A stretch of DNA of 64,000 nt from positions 1 through 64,000 of the forward strand of contig JAJTHE010000001.1 of NCBI GenBank assembly GCA_021298815.1, read 5' to 3'. Position numbers and translations under genes: made by a program. Position 1 is the stretch's first letter, and every line of letters begins with the position of its first letter. This DNA comes from Betaproteobacteria bacterium. Lineage in GTDB: Bacteria > Pseudomonadota > Gammaproteobacteria > Burkholderiales > CAIKXV01. The notes beneath the pieces were generated by a model. It searched no databases. It was not told where the DNA came from and worked only from the letters and a program-made list of their open reading frames with translations. This document shows, in pieces, positions 40,095 through 47,193 of this stretch.

Positions 40095-40871
40095 CTAGTC
40101 TTCCCAGACCTTCTCGGGCAGGGGGAGCCCCTTCAGGTCTTCTGCCGTCAGCGGCCGGTCGGGCTCGATGCCCATCCGCGACAGCAGGAACTGGAGCTGC
40201 CGGGTGTGCTGGGCGGAATGCCAGGCGCAGCGCTCGAGCAGGACCGACAGCGGCTGGTCGCCGAAATAGGTCTTCACGACCTGTTTCGCGGCGGGGTCGG
40301 TCTTCTCGTGCTGCGCCCACCAGTCGTGCAACCGCTGCTTCACCTCGCCGGCATAGTCGGCGACCTGCTGCGGCCGGGTGATCGAGTCCTCGGGCGGCCG
40401 GACCGGCTGCTCGATGGTGAACTCGACGCCCTGCACGGCCTCGAGCATCGCCTCCTGGATGCGCACGAGATGGTGCGCAAGCTCCCGGTAGGTGCGCTTG
40501 CGGCCGGACATCGGCAGCAGCTCGTTGAACTTCTCCTGCGGCAGCTGCGGCACGAACCGCTGCGCACCGGCCAGCACCACCTGCGCCCGCTCCACCAGTT
40601 GCGCCGGGGTGAGCGCGGGCCCGCCGTCGAACTTCAGGCCGAGGAACTTCGCCACTTCGGGGATCACCTGGCCGAGCACCCACTGGTCGCCGCGTGCCAC
40701 CACCGGGGTGGTCTTGGCGCCGAGCGCAGTCAGTTCGGCAAGCCCTTGCGGGTCGTTGAAGATATCGATGATGTCGAATTCGATATCGAGTCGCGAAAGA
40801 AACTCTTTCGTCCGGAGGCAGCTCGTTCAGCCGGGCTTGGTGAAGAAGCGGATGCGTTGTGCCTGGGCCAT
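40095..40871 (-). CDS. Predicted selenoprotein: glutaredoxin-like (Sec15) domain fused to DinB-like domain
   Basis: 258 aa if TGA at 40827-40829 is read as selenocysteine (codon 15). ATG at 40869-40871 follows a perfect AGGAGGT. Residues 1-80 form a glutaredoxin/NrdH-like fold: strand RIRFFTKPG, redox motif U15-T-S-C18, helix RTKEFLSRL, strand EFDIIDIF, ALGAKTTPVV with the likely cis-proline P56, helix PEVAKFLGL. Residues about 85-258 look like a DinB/YfiT four-helix domain: histidines at 133/134 and WHSAQH (H218, H222) give the usual H...HxxxH metal triad. Reading continues in frame for 56 codons between the TGA and the first start that would give the short DinB-only version. A hairpin follows the TGA, and selA, selB and selC follow the gene. 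Probable role: metal- and selenol-dependent thiol transfer or detoxification, GST-like in layout; inference. Confidence 0.9.
40761..40787 (-). repeat. 8-bp inverted repeat downstream of the SECIS candidate
   Basis: GATATCGA and TCGATATC are perfect inverted copies separated by 11 bases, inside the selenoprotein coding region right after the SECIS-like hairpin. It may extend the RNA structure or be chance from the IDIIDIF-type codons. Confidence 0.45.
40787..40826 (-). promoter_or_regulatory. Candidate bacterial SECIS element
   Basis: Directly 3' of the Sec TGA. An apical hairpin at 40794-40810 has a perfect 7-bp stem CGAAAGA/TCTTTCG around GTT; drawn with 6 bp, its loop is AGTTT with a G in the first two positions. 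A lower CGAG/CTCG stem (40822-40825 and 40787-40790) starts one base after the TGA. The distance from TGA to the loop, about 22-23 bases, lies in the usual range for bacterial SECIS. SelB from the same operon is the expected binder. Confidence 0.75.
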
Positions 40872-40874
40872 GTG

Positions 40875-40881
40875 ACCTCCT
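40875..40881 (-). promoter_or_regulatory. Shine-Dalgarno AGGAGGT fixing the selenoprotein start
   Basis: Perfect anti-16S match three bases before the ATG at 40869-40871. It shows that translation starts 14 codons before the TGA, not at the internal GTG at 40701-40703 (codon 57), and so supports recoding. Confidence 0.85.
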
Positions 40882-40945
40882 CGGATCGGTTTGCTGGAAC
40901 AGCCGCCGATTTTAGTCCATCGCGGGGATCGCCGTGCGCATGTCG

Positions 40946-40981
40946 CCCTGCCCGGGTCCCGGCAGCGGGCCCCGGGCAGGG
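40946..40981. other. Long GC hairpin in the divergent spacer upstream of the sel operon
   Basis: Perfect 11-bp stem (CCCTGCCCGGG with CCCGGGCAGGG) continued, after one mismatch, by CCCG/CGGG around GCAG. It sits between the selenoprotein gene and the divergent aldolase gene, just before a TATACT box at 40988-40993. It could be an operator, a transcript-insulating structure or a leader RNA fold. Confidence 0.6.
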
Positions 40982-41049
40982 CGGACGTATACTCTCGCCC
41001 GAGCGCGGAACGACCGCGACGTCGACATACATTGAACGGGGGAGCGGCG

Positions 41050-41853
41050 ATGCGCAGGAACCGGATCAAGCAGCTGTGGCGCGAAGGCAAGCCGGCGATA
41101 GGCGGATGGCTGTCCATCCCGCACTGTTTCGCCGCCGAGGTGATGGCCCATACGGGGCTCGACTGGCTGTGCGTGGACATGCAGCACGGCTGCATCGACT
41201 ATTCCGATGCCGTGCCGATGCTCACCGCCATCTCCACCACCGACGTGACGCCGCTGGTGCGCGTGCCCTGGAACGAGCCGTCGATGATCATGAAGGTGCT
41301 CGACGCCGGTGCCTACGGGGTGATCGTGCCGATGGTCAGCAACCGCGCCGAGGCCGAGCGTGCCGTGGCCGCCTGCCGCTATCCGCCGCGCGGCATGCGC
41401 AGCAACGGCCCGAACCGCGTGCTGTACTACGCCGGGGCCGACTACCAGAAGCATGCCGACGAGGAAGTCATCTGCGTGGTGATGATCGAGACGCCAGAGG
41501 GCATCGAGAAGATGGACGAGATCATCTCGACGCCCGGCGTGGACGCCGCCTACATCGGGCCCACCGACCTCGCCCTGGCGCTCGGCCTGCCGCCGGTGAT
41601 GGACAACGACGAGCCCCGGCACATCGAGACGGTCAACGCGATCCTCGCCTCGTGCAAGCGGCATGGGGTGGTCGCGGGCATCCACACCAACAGCTCGAAG
41701 TTCACGCAGCGCTACATCGACCAGGGCTTCGGCATGGTGATGCTGGTGCCCGACCGCGGCGCGATGTCCAACTATGTCAAGGCCGAGGCTGCACGGCTGA
41801 CCGGGTGGTCGCCGATGAAGCCGGTGGGCGGTCCGTCGGGCGGTGGCTACTAG
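41050..41853 (+). CDS. HpcH/HpaI (CitE-like) aldolase family protein
   Basis: 267 aa. Class II-type 2-keto-3-deoxy acid aldolase family: LDWLCVDMQHGCIDY at the start of the barrel with the catalytic-histidine region, PLVRVPWNEPSMIMKVLDAG with the conserved arginine, GAYGVIVPMV, VVMIETPEGIEKM with metal ligand glutamate, and DAAYIGPTDLALALGL with the aspartate ligand. GGGGAG precedes the ATG at 41050. First gene of a run of eight plus-strand catabolic genes. Next to a CoA-ligase pair, a C-C lyase acting on hydroxyacyl compounds (malyl-CoA lyase-like) is also conceivable. Confidence 0.88.
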   Translation: MRRNRIKQLWREGKPAIGGWLSIPHCFAAEVMAHTGLDWLCVDMQHGCIDYSDAVPMLTAISTTDVTPLVRVPWNEPSMIMKVLDAGAYGVIVPMVSNRAEAERAVAACRYPPRGMRSNGPNRVLYYAGADYQKHADEEVICVVMIETPEGIEKMDEIISTPGVDAAYIGPTDLALALGLPPVMDNDEPRHIETVNAILASCKRHGVVAGIHTNSSKFTQRYIDQGFGMVMLVPDRGAMSNYVKAEAARLTGWSPMKPVGGPSGGGY

Positions 41854-41869
41854 GGCGCGGCACGCGCGC

Positions 41870-43045
41870 ATGTTCCTGTTCGAACACGATGCGAAGGCGC
41901 TGCTCGAGCCGTTCGGCGTGCGCATCCCGGCCGGCTGCTGGGTCGACGCGGCTGGCCTCGTGGACGGAGTGCTGCCGGCGGGCCCGCTGATCGTCAAGGC
42001 GCAGGTGGCCGGGGGCGGGCGCGGCAAGGCCGGTGGCGTCCGGCGCGCGGCCGATGCCGCCCGGGCCATGGATATCGCCCGGGCGCTGCAGGCCTCGCCG
42101 CTGGGCGGCCTCGTCGTCGCGGGCTGTCGCGTCGAACAGGCGCTCGATGGCGCGCGCGAGGTGTATCTGTCGATCACGCTGGATGCATCGAACGCGCAGG
42201 TGCAGGTGCTGGCGTCCGACCAGGGGGGCGTCGACATCGAGTGTGCCAACGCCGCGGCGCTGGTGCGCGAGCCCGCGCCGCTGGATGCCACATCCATCGC
42301 CGAGGCCGTGCGGCGGGCGGCAGGGCGCCTGTCGCCCGGCAACCGCGAGGCGGTCATGGCGGCGGGCGAATGCCTCGCCGCAGCCTTCGTCGCCCTGGAT
42401 GCGCAACTGATCGAGATCAATCCGCTGTTCGTGCTGCCCGGGACGGACGATGCCGCGCCGCGCTGGGTGGCCGCCGACGCCAAGCTGATCACCGACGACA
42501 ACGCGCTTTACCGGCAACCGGCAATGTCGGCACTGGTCGAGCGCGCGGCCGACCGCTATCCCGAAGCCGCGCGCAAGTGGCAGCACGGCTGCGACTACGT
42601 GGTGGTCGATCCGGCGGGCGAGATCGCGCTGCTCACCACGGGTGCCGGACTGAGCATGATGCTGATCGACGAACTGCGCGCGCAGGACCTGCGTCCGTAC
42701 AACTTCCTCGACGTGCGCACCGGCGGCCTGCGCGGCGATCCGCAGCGGCTGGTCGACGTGCTCGGCTGGATGAGAGAAGGCACGCAGGTGCGCGTGCTGC
42801 TGGTCAACATCTTCGCCGGCATCACGCACCTGGGCGAATTCTCGCGCCTGCTGCTGCAGGCGCTCGATGCGGTCCCCGCGCTGCGGGTGCCGGTGGTCGC
42901 CCGCCTGGCCGGGCCAGGTTTCGACGAGGCCGTCGCGGTGCTGGGGGCGCGCGGCGTGAAGGTGGAGACCGACCTCGGGCATGCGATCGCGTCGGTGCGT
43001 ATGGAACTGGCTCGCGCGTCCGCGGCGCCCGGAGGTGCGACGTGA
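41870..43045 (+). CDS. Succinyl-CoA ligase beta-subunit-like (ATP-grasp; possible malate-CoA ligase)
   Basis: 391 aa. ATP-grasp subunit: MFLFEHDAKALLEPFGV is the usual opening, LIVKAQVAGGGRGKAGGVR binds nucleotide, LIEINPLFV coordinates metal and the C-terminal flavodoxin-like part has VLLVNIFAGITHLGEF. The ATG at 41870 fits the family; a GTG at 41843 would overlap the aldolase stop. It ends overlapping the alpha-like gene. Context with an aldolase and acyl-CoA genes, away from TCA genes, suggests a ligase for another acid such as malate (MtkA-like); inference. Confidence 0.85.
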   Translation: MFLFEHDAKALLEPFGVRIPAGCWVDAAGLVDGVLPAGPLIVKAQVAGGGRGKAGGVRRAADAARAMDIARALQASPLGGLVVAGCRVEQALDGAREVYLSITLDASNAQVQVLASDQGGVDIECANAAALVREPAPLDATSIAEAVRRAAGRLSPGNREAVMAAGECLAAAFVALDAQLIEINPLFVLPGTDDAAPRWVAADAKLITDDNALYRQPAMSALVERAADRYPEAARKWQHGCDYVVVDPAGEIALLTTGAGLSMMLIDELRAQDLRPYNFLDVRTGGLRGDPQRLVDVLGWMREGTQVRVLLVNIFAGITHLGEFSRLLLQALDAVPALRVPVVARLAGPGFDEAVAVLGARGVKVETDLGHAIASVRMELARASAAPGGAT

Positions 43046-43944
43046 GCCCCAGGCCTGCGCTCTCGCTGTCGGTGGACCGCCACACGCCGGTGCTTGTGCA
43101 GGGCATCACCGGGCGCGCGGGCCAGCGGCATGCCTGCATGATGCGCGACGCCGGCACCGCGATAGTCGCCGGCGTCAGCGCGCGTGCGGCAAGCGGGCCT
43201 GTCGACGGAATCCCGGTGTTCGCCGACTGCGCCTCAGCGGTGGCCGCGACCGGTGCCGTGGCCAGCGTACTGCTGGTGGGTGCGATGCAGGTTCTGCCGG
43301 CGGTGACCGAGGCCCTCGTGGCCGGCATCCGCCTGCTGGTGACGCCGACCGAGGGCGTGCCGGTGCACGATGCGGTCGAGATCCGCAGGCGGGTCGATGC
43401 CGAAGGCGCGACCTGGATCGGTGCCTCGACGCCGGGGATGGCGATCCCGGGCGAGGCCAAGCTCGGCTTCCTGCCCGACGTCTCGCTTGCGCCCGGGCCG
43501 GTTGCGATGGCATCGAAGAGCGGAACGCTGTCCTACGAAGCCGGTTTCCGGCTGGTGCAGGCCGGGCTGGGCCAGTCGGCCTGGATCGGCGTCGGCGGCG
43601 ACCTGGTGAAGGGCACGCGCTTCGCTGACCTCGCGCCGTGGCTGGCGCGGCACGGCCGCACCGAGGCGGTGCTGCTGGTCGGCGAGATCGGCGGCAACGA
43701 GGAAGAAGAGTTCGCACAGGCGATCACGGCAAGCCGGCTCGACAAGCCGGTGGTTGCGCTGATCGCCGGGCGCACGGCCCCGGACGGGGTGAGCATGGGC
43801 CATGCCGGTGCATTGACCTGGGGCAGCTTCGGCACCTGGGAAGCGAAGCAGGCTGCGCTGGCCGCGGCAGGGGTGCAGGTCTGCGCCACCATCGACGAGG
43901 CGGTGCATGCGCTGGCGCGCGCGCTGGGAAAGACGCCGGCGTAG
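43042..43944 (+). CDS. Succinyl-CoA ligase alpha-subunit-like
   Basis: 300 aa. CoA-binding Rossmann domain (VLVQGITGRAGQRHA), then the ligase domain with the phospho-histidine H254 in SMGHAGALTWG and GEIGGNEEEEFA. Start is GTG at 43042, overlapping the beta-gene stop (GTGA) with GGAGGTG upstream. Forms the catalytic pair with the preceding gene: acid + CoA + ATP to acyl-CoA. Confidence 0.87.
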   Translation: MSPRPALSLSVDRHTPVLVQGITGRAGQRHACMMRDAGTAIVAGVSARAASGPVDGIPVFADCASAVAATGAVASVLLVGAMQVLPAVTEALVAGIRLLVTPTEGVPVHDAVEIRRRVDAEGATWIGASTPGMAIPGEAKLGFLPDVSLAPGPVAMASKSGTLSYEAGFRLVQAGLGQSAWIGVGGDLVKGTRFADLAPWLARHGRTEAVLLVGEIGGNEEEEFAQAITASRLDKPVVALIAGRTAPDGVSMGHAGALTWGSFGTWEAKQAALAAAGVQVCATIDEAVHALARALGKTPA

Positions 43945-44024
43945 GCCCGGGGGGAAGGGCCGACATCGCCGGCCAGGGACGCCGGGCATCCGCCGGCAAC
44001 GGTATATCGAAGGGGAGAGGGATC

Positions 44025-45191
44025 TTGGATTTTCGTCTGACCGCTGAACAGCGGGCGCTGGTGGATGCGGTGGCGCAGGTGCGCCGCGACGTGCTCGAAC
44101 CGAATGCGATGAAGTGGCTCGACGGCACCTGGCCCGCCGAGAACCTGAGGGCGCTGGCGGAGATCGGCGTGATGGGCATGGCGGTGCCGGAGGAATACGG
44201 CGGGTCCGGCATGGGCATCTTCGAGACCGCGCTCGCGCTGGAGGAGATCGGCAAGGCCTGCTATGTGACCGCGATGGCGGTGCTCGGCGAGGTCGGCACC
44301 CAGACGCGGATCATCTCGACCTATGCGCCGGAACACGTGAAGCGTGCCATCCTGCCGAAGGTTGCCAGCGGCGAGGGCATCCTGTCGATCTGCATGACCG
44401 AGCCGGATGCCGGCACCGACGTGGCCAACTACCGCACGAACACCCGCGTCGATGGCGAGAAGGTGGTGATCAACGGCGTGAAGACGCTGATCAGCCGCGC
44501 CGACATCGCCGACATGATGGTGGTGTTCACCCGCGTCGACGGCGTCCCCGGCGGCGCGGGCATCGGCTGCGTGCTGGTCGAGAAGGGCGCGCCCGGCGTC
44601 ACCGCCACGGCGAAGTACCACACCATGGGCGGCGAATACCTGTGCGAGGTGGTGTTCGACAATTGCGTGCAGCCGCGCGAGCATCTGGTCATCACCGACA
44701 ACGGCATCAAGCGGCTGATGAGCGCGTTCAACACCCAGCGCATCCTGAACCCGGCGATCTGTCTCGGGCTGGCCGAAGGCGCGCTGGAGGCGTCGGTGCG
44801 CTACTTGCGCGACCGCTCGGCGTTCGGCAAGCCGATCGGCGAGTTCCAGGGCATGCGCTGGAAGGCTGCCGACATGTTCGTCGACATCGAGGCGGCACGC
44901 AGCCTGCTCTGGCGCGCCGCGCATTCCGGTGACCAGTTCCCGGATCCCACGCTTGCCGCGGCGGCGAAGATCTACTGCAACGAGATGGGCATCCGGGTCA
45001 CCAGCGAGGCGGTCCAGGTGCATGGCGGCTACGGCTTCACCGACGAGTTCGCGGTGTCGCGCTTCTTCCGCGGCGTGCGCTACGGCAGCCTCGGCGGCGG
45101 CACCACCGAGACGCTGCGCAACCTGGTCGCGCGCAAGCTGGTCGACGACATGGACCTCGCCAGCGGGCTCGCGGGCCTGGGCACGTTCTGA
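44025..45191 (+). CDS. Acyl-CoA dehydrogenase
   Basis: 388 aa FAD enzyme. Seen: GVMGMAVPEEYGGSGMGIFE, the FAD loop ICMTEPDAGTDVANYRT, LRDRSAFGKPIGEFQGM, and the C-terminal QVHGGYGFTDEFAVSRFFR typical of ACADs. Start is taken as TTG at 44025 with AGGGGAGAGGG at 44011-44021; no ATG gives a full N-terminal helix. Third step-type enzyme in the catabolic cluster; acyl chain unknown. Confidence 0.92.
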   Translation: MDFRLTAEQRALVDAVAQVRRDVLEPNAMKWLDGTWPAENLRALAEIGVMGMAVPEEYGGSGMGIFETALALEEIGKACYVTAMAVLGEVGTQTRIISTYAPEHVKRAILPKVASGEGILSICMTEPDAGTDVANYRTNTRVDGEKVVINGVKTLISRADIADMMVVFTRVDGVPGGAGIGCVLVEKGAPGVTATAKYHTMGGEYLCEVVFDNCVQPREHLVITDNGIKRLMSAFNTQRILNPAICLGLAEGALEASVRYLRDRSAFGKPIGEFQGMRWKAADMFVDIEAARSLLWRAAHSGDQFPDPTLAAAAKIYCNEMGIRVTSEAVQVHGGYGFTDEFAVSRFFRGVRYGSLGGGTTETLRNLVARKLVDDMDLASGLAGLGTF

Positions 45192-45241
45192 ACGGATTCC
45201 GCACGACACGCACGCACCACCGACACCACAGGAGAACGGCA

Positions 45242-46021
45242 ATGGATCTCGGACTGAAGGGCAAGGTCGCCATCGTCACCGGCGGCAGCGAGGGCATCGG
45301 ACGCGCGACCGCTATCCGGCTGGCCGCGGAGGGGGCGAAGGTCGCCATCTGCGCGCGCCGGCAGGGACCGCTCGACGAGGTGGCCGCGACGATCCGTGCG
45401 GCGGGCGGCGAGGTCACCGCGGTCAGCGTGGACGTGATGTCGGCCGAGGCCCTGAAGGCCTTCATCGACGGCGTGGCCACGAAGTACGGCCGCATCGACA
45501 TCCTGGTCAACAACGCCGGCACCTCGATCTCGAAGCACTTCGGCGAGATCGACGATGCGACCTGGCACCTCGACCTGGAACTCAAGCTGATGGGCGCGAT
45601 CCGCGGCTGCCGCGCGGCGATCCCGTACATGCAGAAGCAGGGTGGCGGGCGCATCGTGAACATCACCACCATCGGCGGCAAGCAGCCGCGGCCCAGTTCG
45701 ACGCCGACCTCGGTCACGCGCGCCGCCGGCCTGGCGCTGACCAAGGCGTTGTCGAAGGACTATGCGAAGGACAACATCCTGGTGAACACGGTCTGCATCG
45801 GCCTGATCAAGAGCGGACAGCACGAGAAGCGTGCCGACAAGGCCGGCACGCCGCGCGAGGTGTACTACGCCGACAAGGCGAAGGCCGCCGGCATCCCGCT
45901 CGGACGGTTCGGCGAAGCGGCGGAAGCGGCGAACGTGATCGCCTTCCTCGCCTCGGATGCCGCGAGCTATGTCACCGGCACCAGCGTGAACCTGGACGGC
46001 GGCACGTCCGGGGCGCTGTAG
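45242..46021 (+). CDS. SDR-fold protein lacking the YxxxK catalytic pair
   Basis: 259 aa short-chain dehydrogenase/reductase fold. Cofactor loop TGGSEGIGRA and NNAGTS are normal, but where Y-x-x-x-K is expected the chain reads T156-S-V-T-R160 (PTSVTRAAGLALTKAL), and the catalytic serine region is ITTIGG. The PG motif is also changed (CIGLIKS). It closes with YVTGTSVNLDGGT as usual. Either a different catalytic solution or a non-redox role is likely. I recall other SDR entries with similar PTSV-R sequences, so this may be a real subfamily and not a damaged gene. 50 bases after the acyl-CoA dehydrogenase; GGAGAAC precedes the ATG. Confidence 0.85.
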   Translation: MDLGLKGKVAIVTGGSEGIGRATAIRLAAEGAKVAICARRQGPLDEVAATIRAAGGEVTAVSVDVMSAEALKAFIDGVATKYGRIDILVNNAGTSISKHFGEIDDATWHLDLELKLMGAIRGCRAAIPYMQKQGGGRIVNITTIGGKQPRPSSTPTSVTRAAGLALTKALSKDYAKDNILVNTVCIGLIKSGQHEKRADKAGTPREVYYADKAKAAGIPLGRFGEAAEAANVIAFLASDAASYVTGTSVNLDGGTSGAL

Positions 46022-46032
46022 CGCGCGCGGCG

Positions 46033-47193
46033 ATGCTGCCCGGCCAGCTCCCCGCGCCGCGGAGCCTTCTGTTCTCGCCGCTGGCCCTGCGCGGCATCGC
46101 CGTGCGCAACCGCACGGTGGTATCGCCGATGTGCCAGTACGCATCGACCGCGGGCGGCCCGGACGACTGGCACCTGGTGCACCTGGGCAAGTTCGCGCTG
46201 GGCGGGGCCGGCATCGTGTTCACGGAAGAGACGGCGGTCGAGGCCCGCGCGCGCAAGACCCACGGCTGCGCGGGCATCTACTCCGACGCCCACCATCCGG
46301 CATACCGACGGATCACCGATTTCCTGCGGCGCCACGGGTCCGTGCCCGCGATCCAGCTGGGACATTCCGGACGCAAGGCGGCGAGCGGCCCGCCCTGGAC
46401 GATGTTCCAGCCGCTGGTGGAGGCCGATGCGGCGCGCGGGCTCGCGCCCTGGCAGCCGGTGGCACCCAGTCCGATCCCGCATCGCGACGATGCCCAGGTG
46501 CCGCTGGCACTCGATCGCGCCGGCATGGATGCAGTGCTCGCCGCGTGGCGCGATGCGACGCTGCGTGCGCTCGATTGCGGCTTCGACATCGTCGAGGTCC
46601 ATGGCGCGCACGGCTACCTGATCCACCAGTTCCTGTCGCCGCTGGCCAACCACCGGCAGGATGAGTACGGCGGCTCGCTCGAGAACCGGATGCGCTTCCC
46701 GCTGGAGATCGTCGACACCGTGCGCGCGGCATGGCCTGCGGACCGGCCGCTGTTCTTCCGGGTATCCGCGGTCGACGGTGACGGCGGGGTCTGGAACCTC
46801 GACGACACGGTCACGCTTGCACGTGCGCTGCGGGCGCACGGGATCGACGTGGTGACCTGTTCCTCCGGAGGCATCAACGGTCCGCTCAACATGGCCATCG
46901 TGCCGCGCGTGCCCGGCTACCAGGTGCCCTATGCGGCGAAGGTCAGGCACGAGGCCGGCGTGATGAGTTGCGCGGTCGGTCTGATCACCGAGCCCGCGCA
47001 GGCCGAGGCCGTGCTGCAGGCCGGGGATGCCGACCTCATCGCCCTTGCACGCGAACTGCTCTACAACCCGAACTGGCCGGTGCATGCCGCGCATGCGCTC
47101 GGCGAACCCGACTACCTCGATGCGCTGCCGGCCGACTATGCGTGGTGGCTGAAGCGGCGCGAGAAGGTCCGCGCGCTCTCCCGATCGGAATGA
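46033..47193 (+). CDS. NADH:flavin oxidoreductase (Old Yellow Enzyme family)
   Basis: 386 aa FMN barrel of the YqjM/2,4-dienoyl-CoA-reductase-like class. FSPLALRGIAVRNRTVVSPM start, CQYAS with the YqjM-type cysteine, WHLVHLGKFALGGAGIV, QLGHSGRKA, VEVHGAHGYLIHQFLSPLAN, then YGGSLENRMRFPLEI and phosphate loop near ITEPAQAEAVL. Reduces activated C=C bonds. ATG lies 11 bases after the SDR stop; its stop overlaps the hyuA ATG. Confidence 0.93.
   Translation: MLPGQLPAPRSLLFSPLALRGIAVRNRTVVSPMCQYASTAGGPDDWHLVHLGKFALGGAGIVFTEETAVEARARKTHGCAGIYSDAHHPAYRRITDFLRRHGSVPAIQLGHSGRKAASGPPWTMFQPLVEADAARGLAPWQPVAPSPIPHRDDAQVPLALDRAGMDAVLAAWRDATLRALDCGFDIVEVHGAHGYLIHQFLSPLANHRQDEYGGSLENRMRFPLEIVDTVRAAWPADRPLFFRVSAVDGDGGVWNLDDTVTLARALRAHGIDVVTCSSGGINGPLNMAIVPRVPGYQVPYAAKVRHEAGVMSCAVGLITEPAQAEAVLQAGDADLIALARELLYNPNWPVHAAHALGEPDYLDALPADYAWWLKRREKVRALSRSE

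Noticed and set aside
40095-40703. A stand-alone DinB protein starting at an internal GTG
   Set aside because: It would cut into the second half of the glutaredoxin fold, has no Shine-Dalgarno, and ignores the conserved in-frame sequence and the perfect AGGAGGT-ATG upstream of the TGA.
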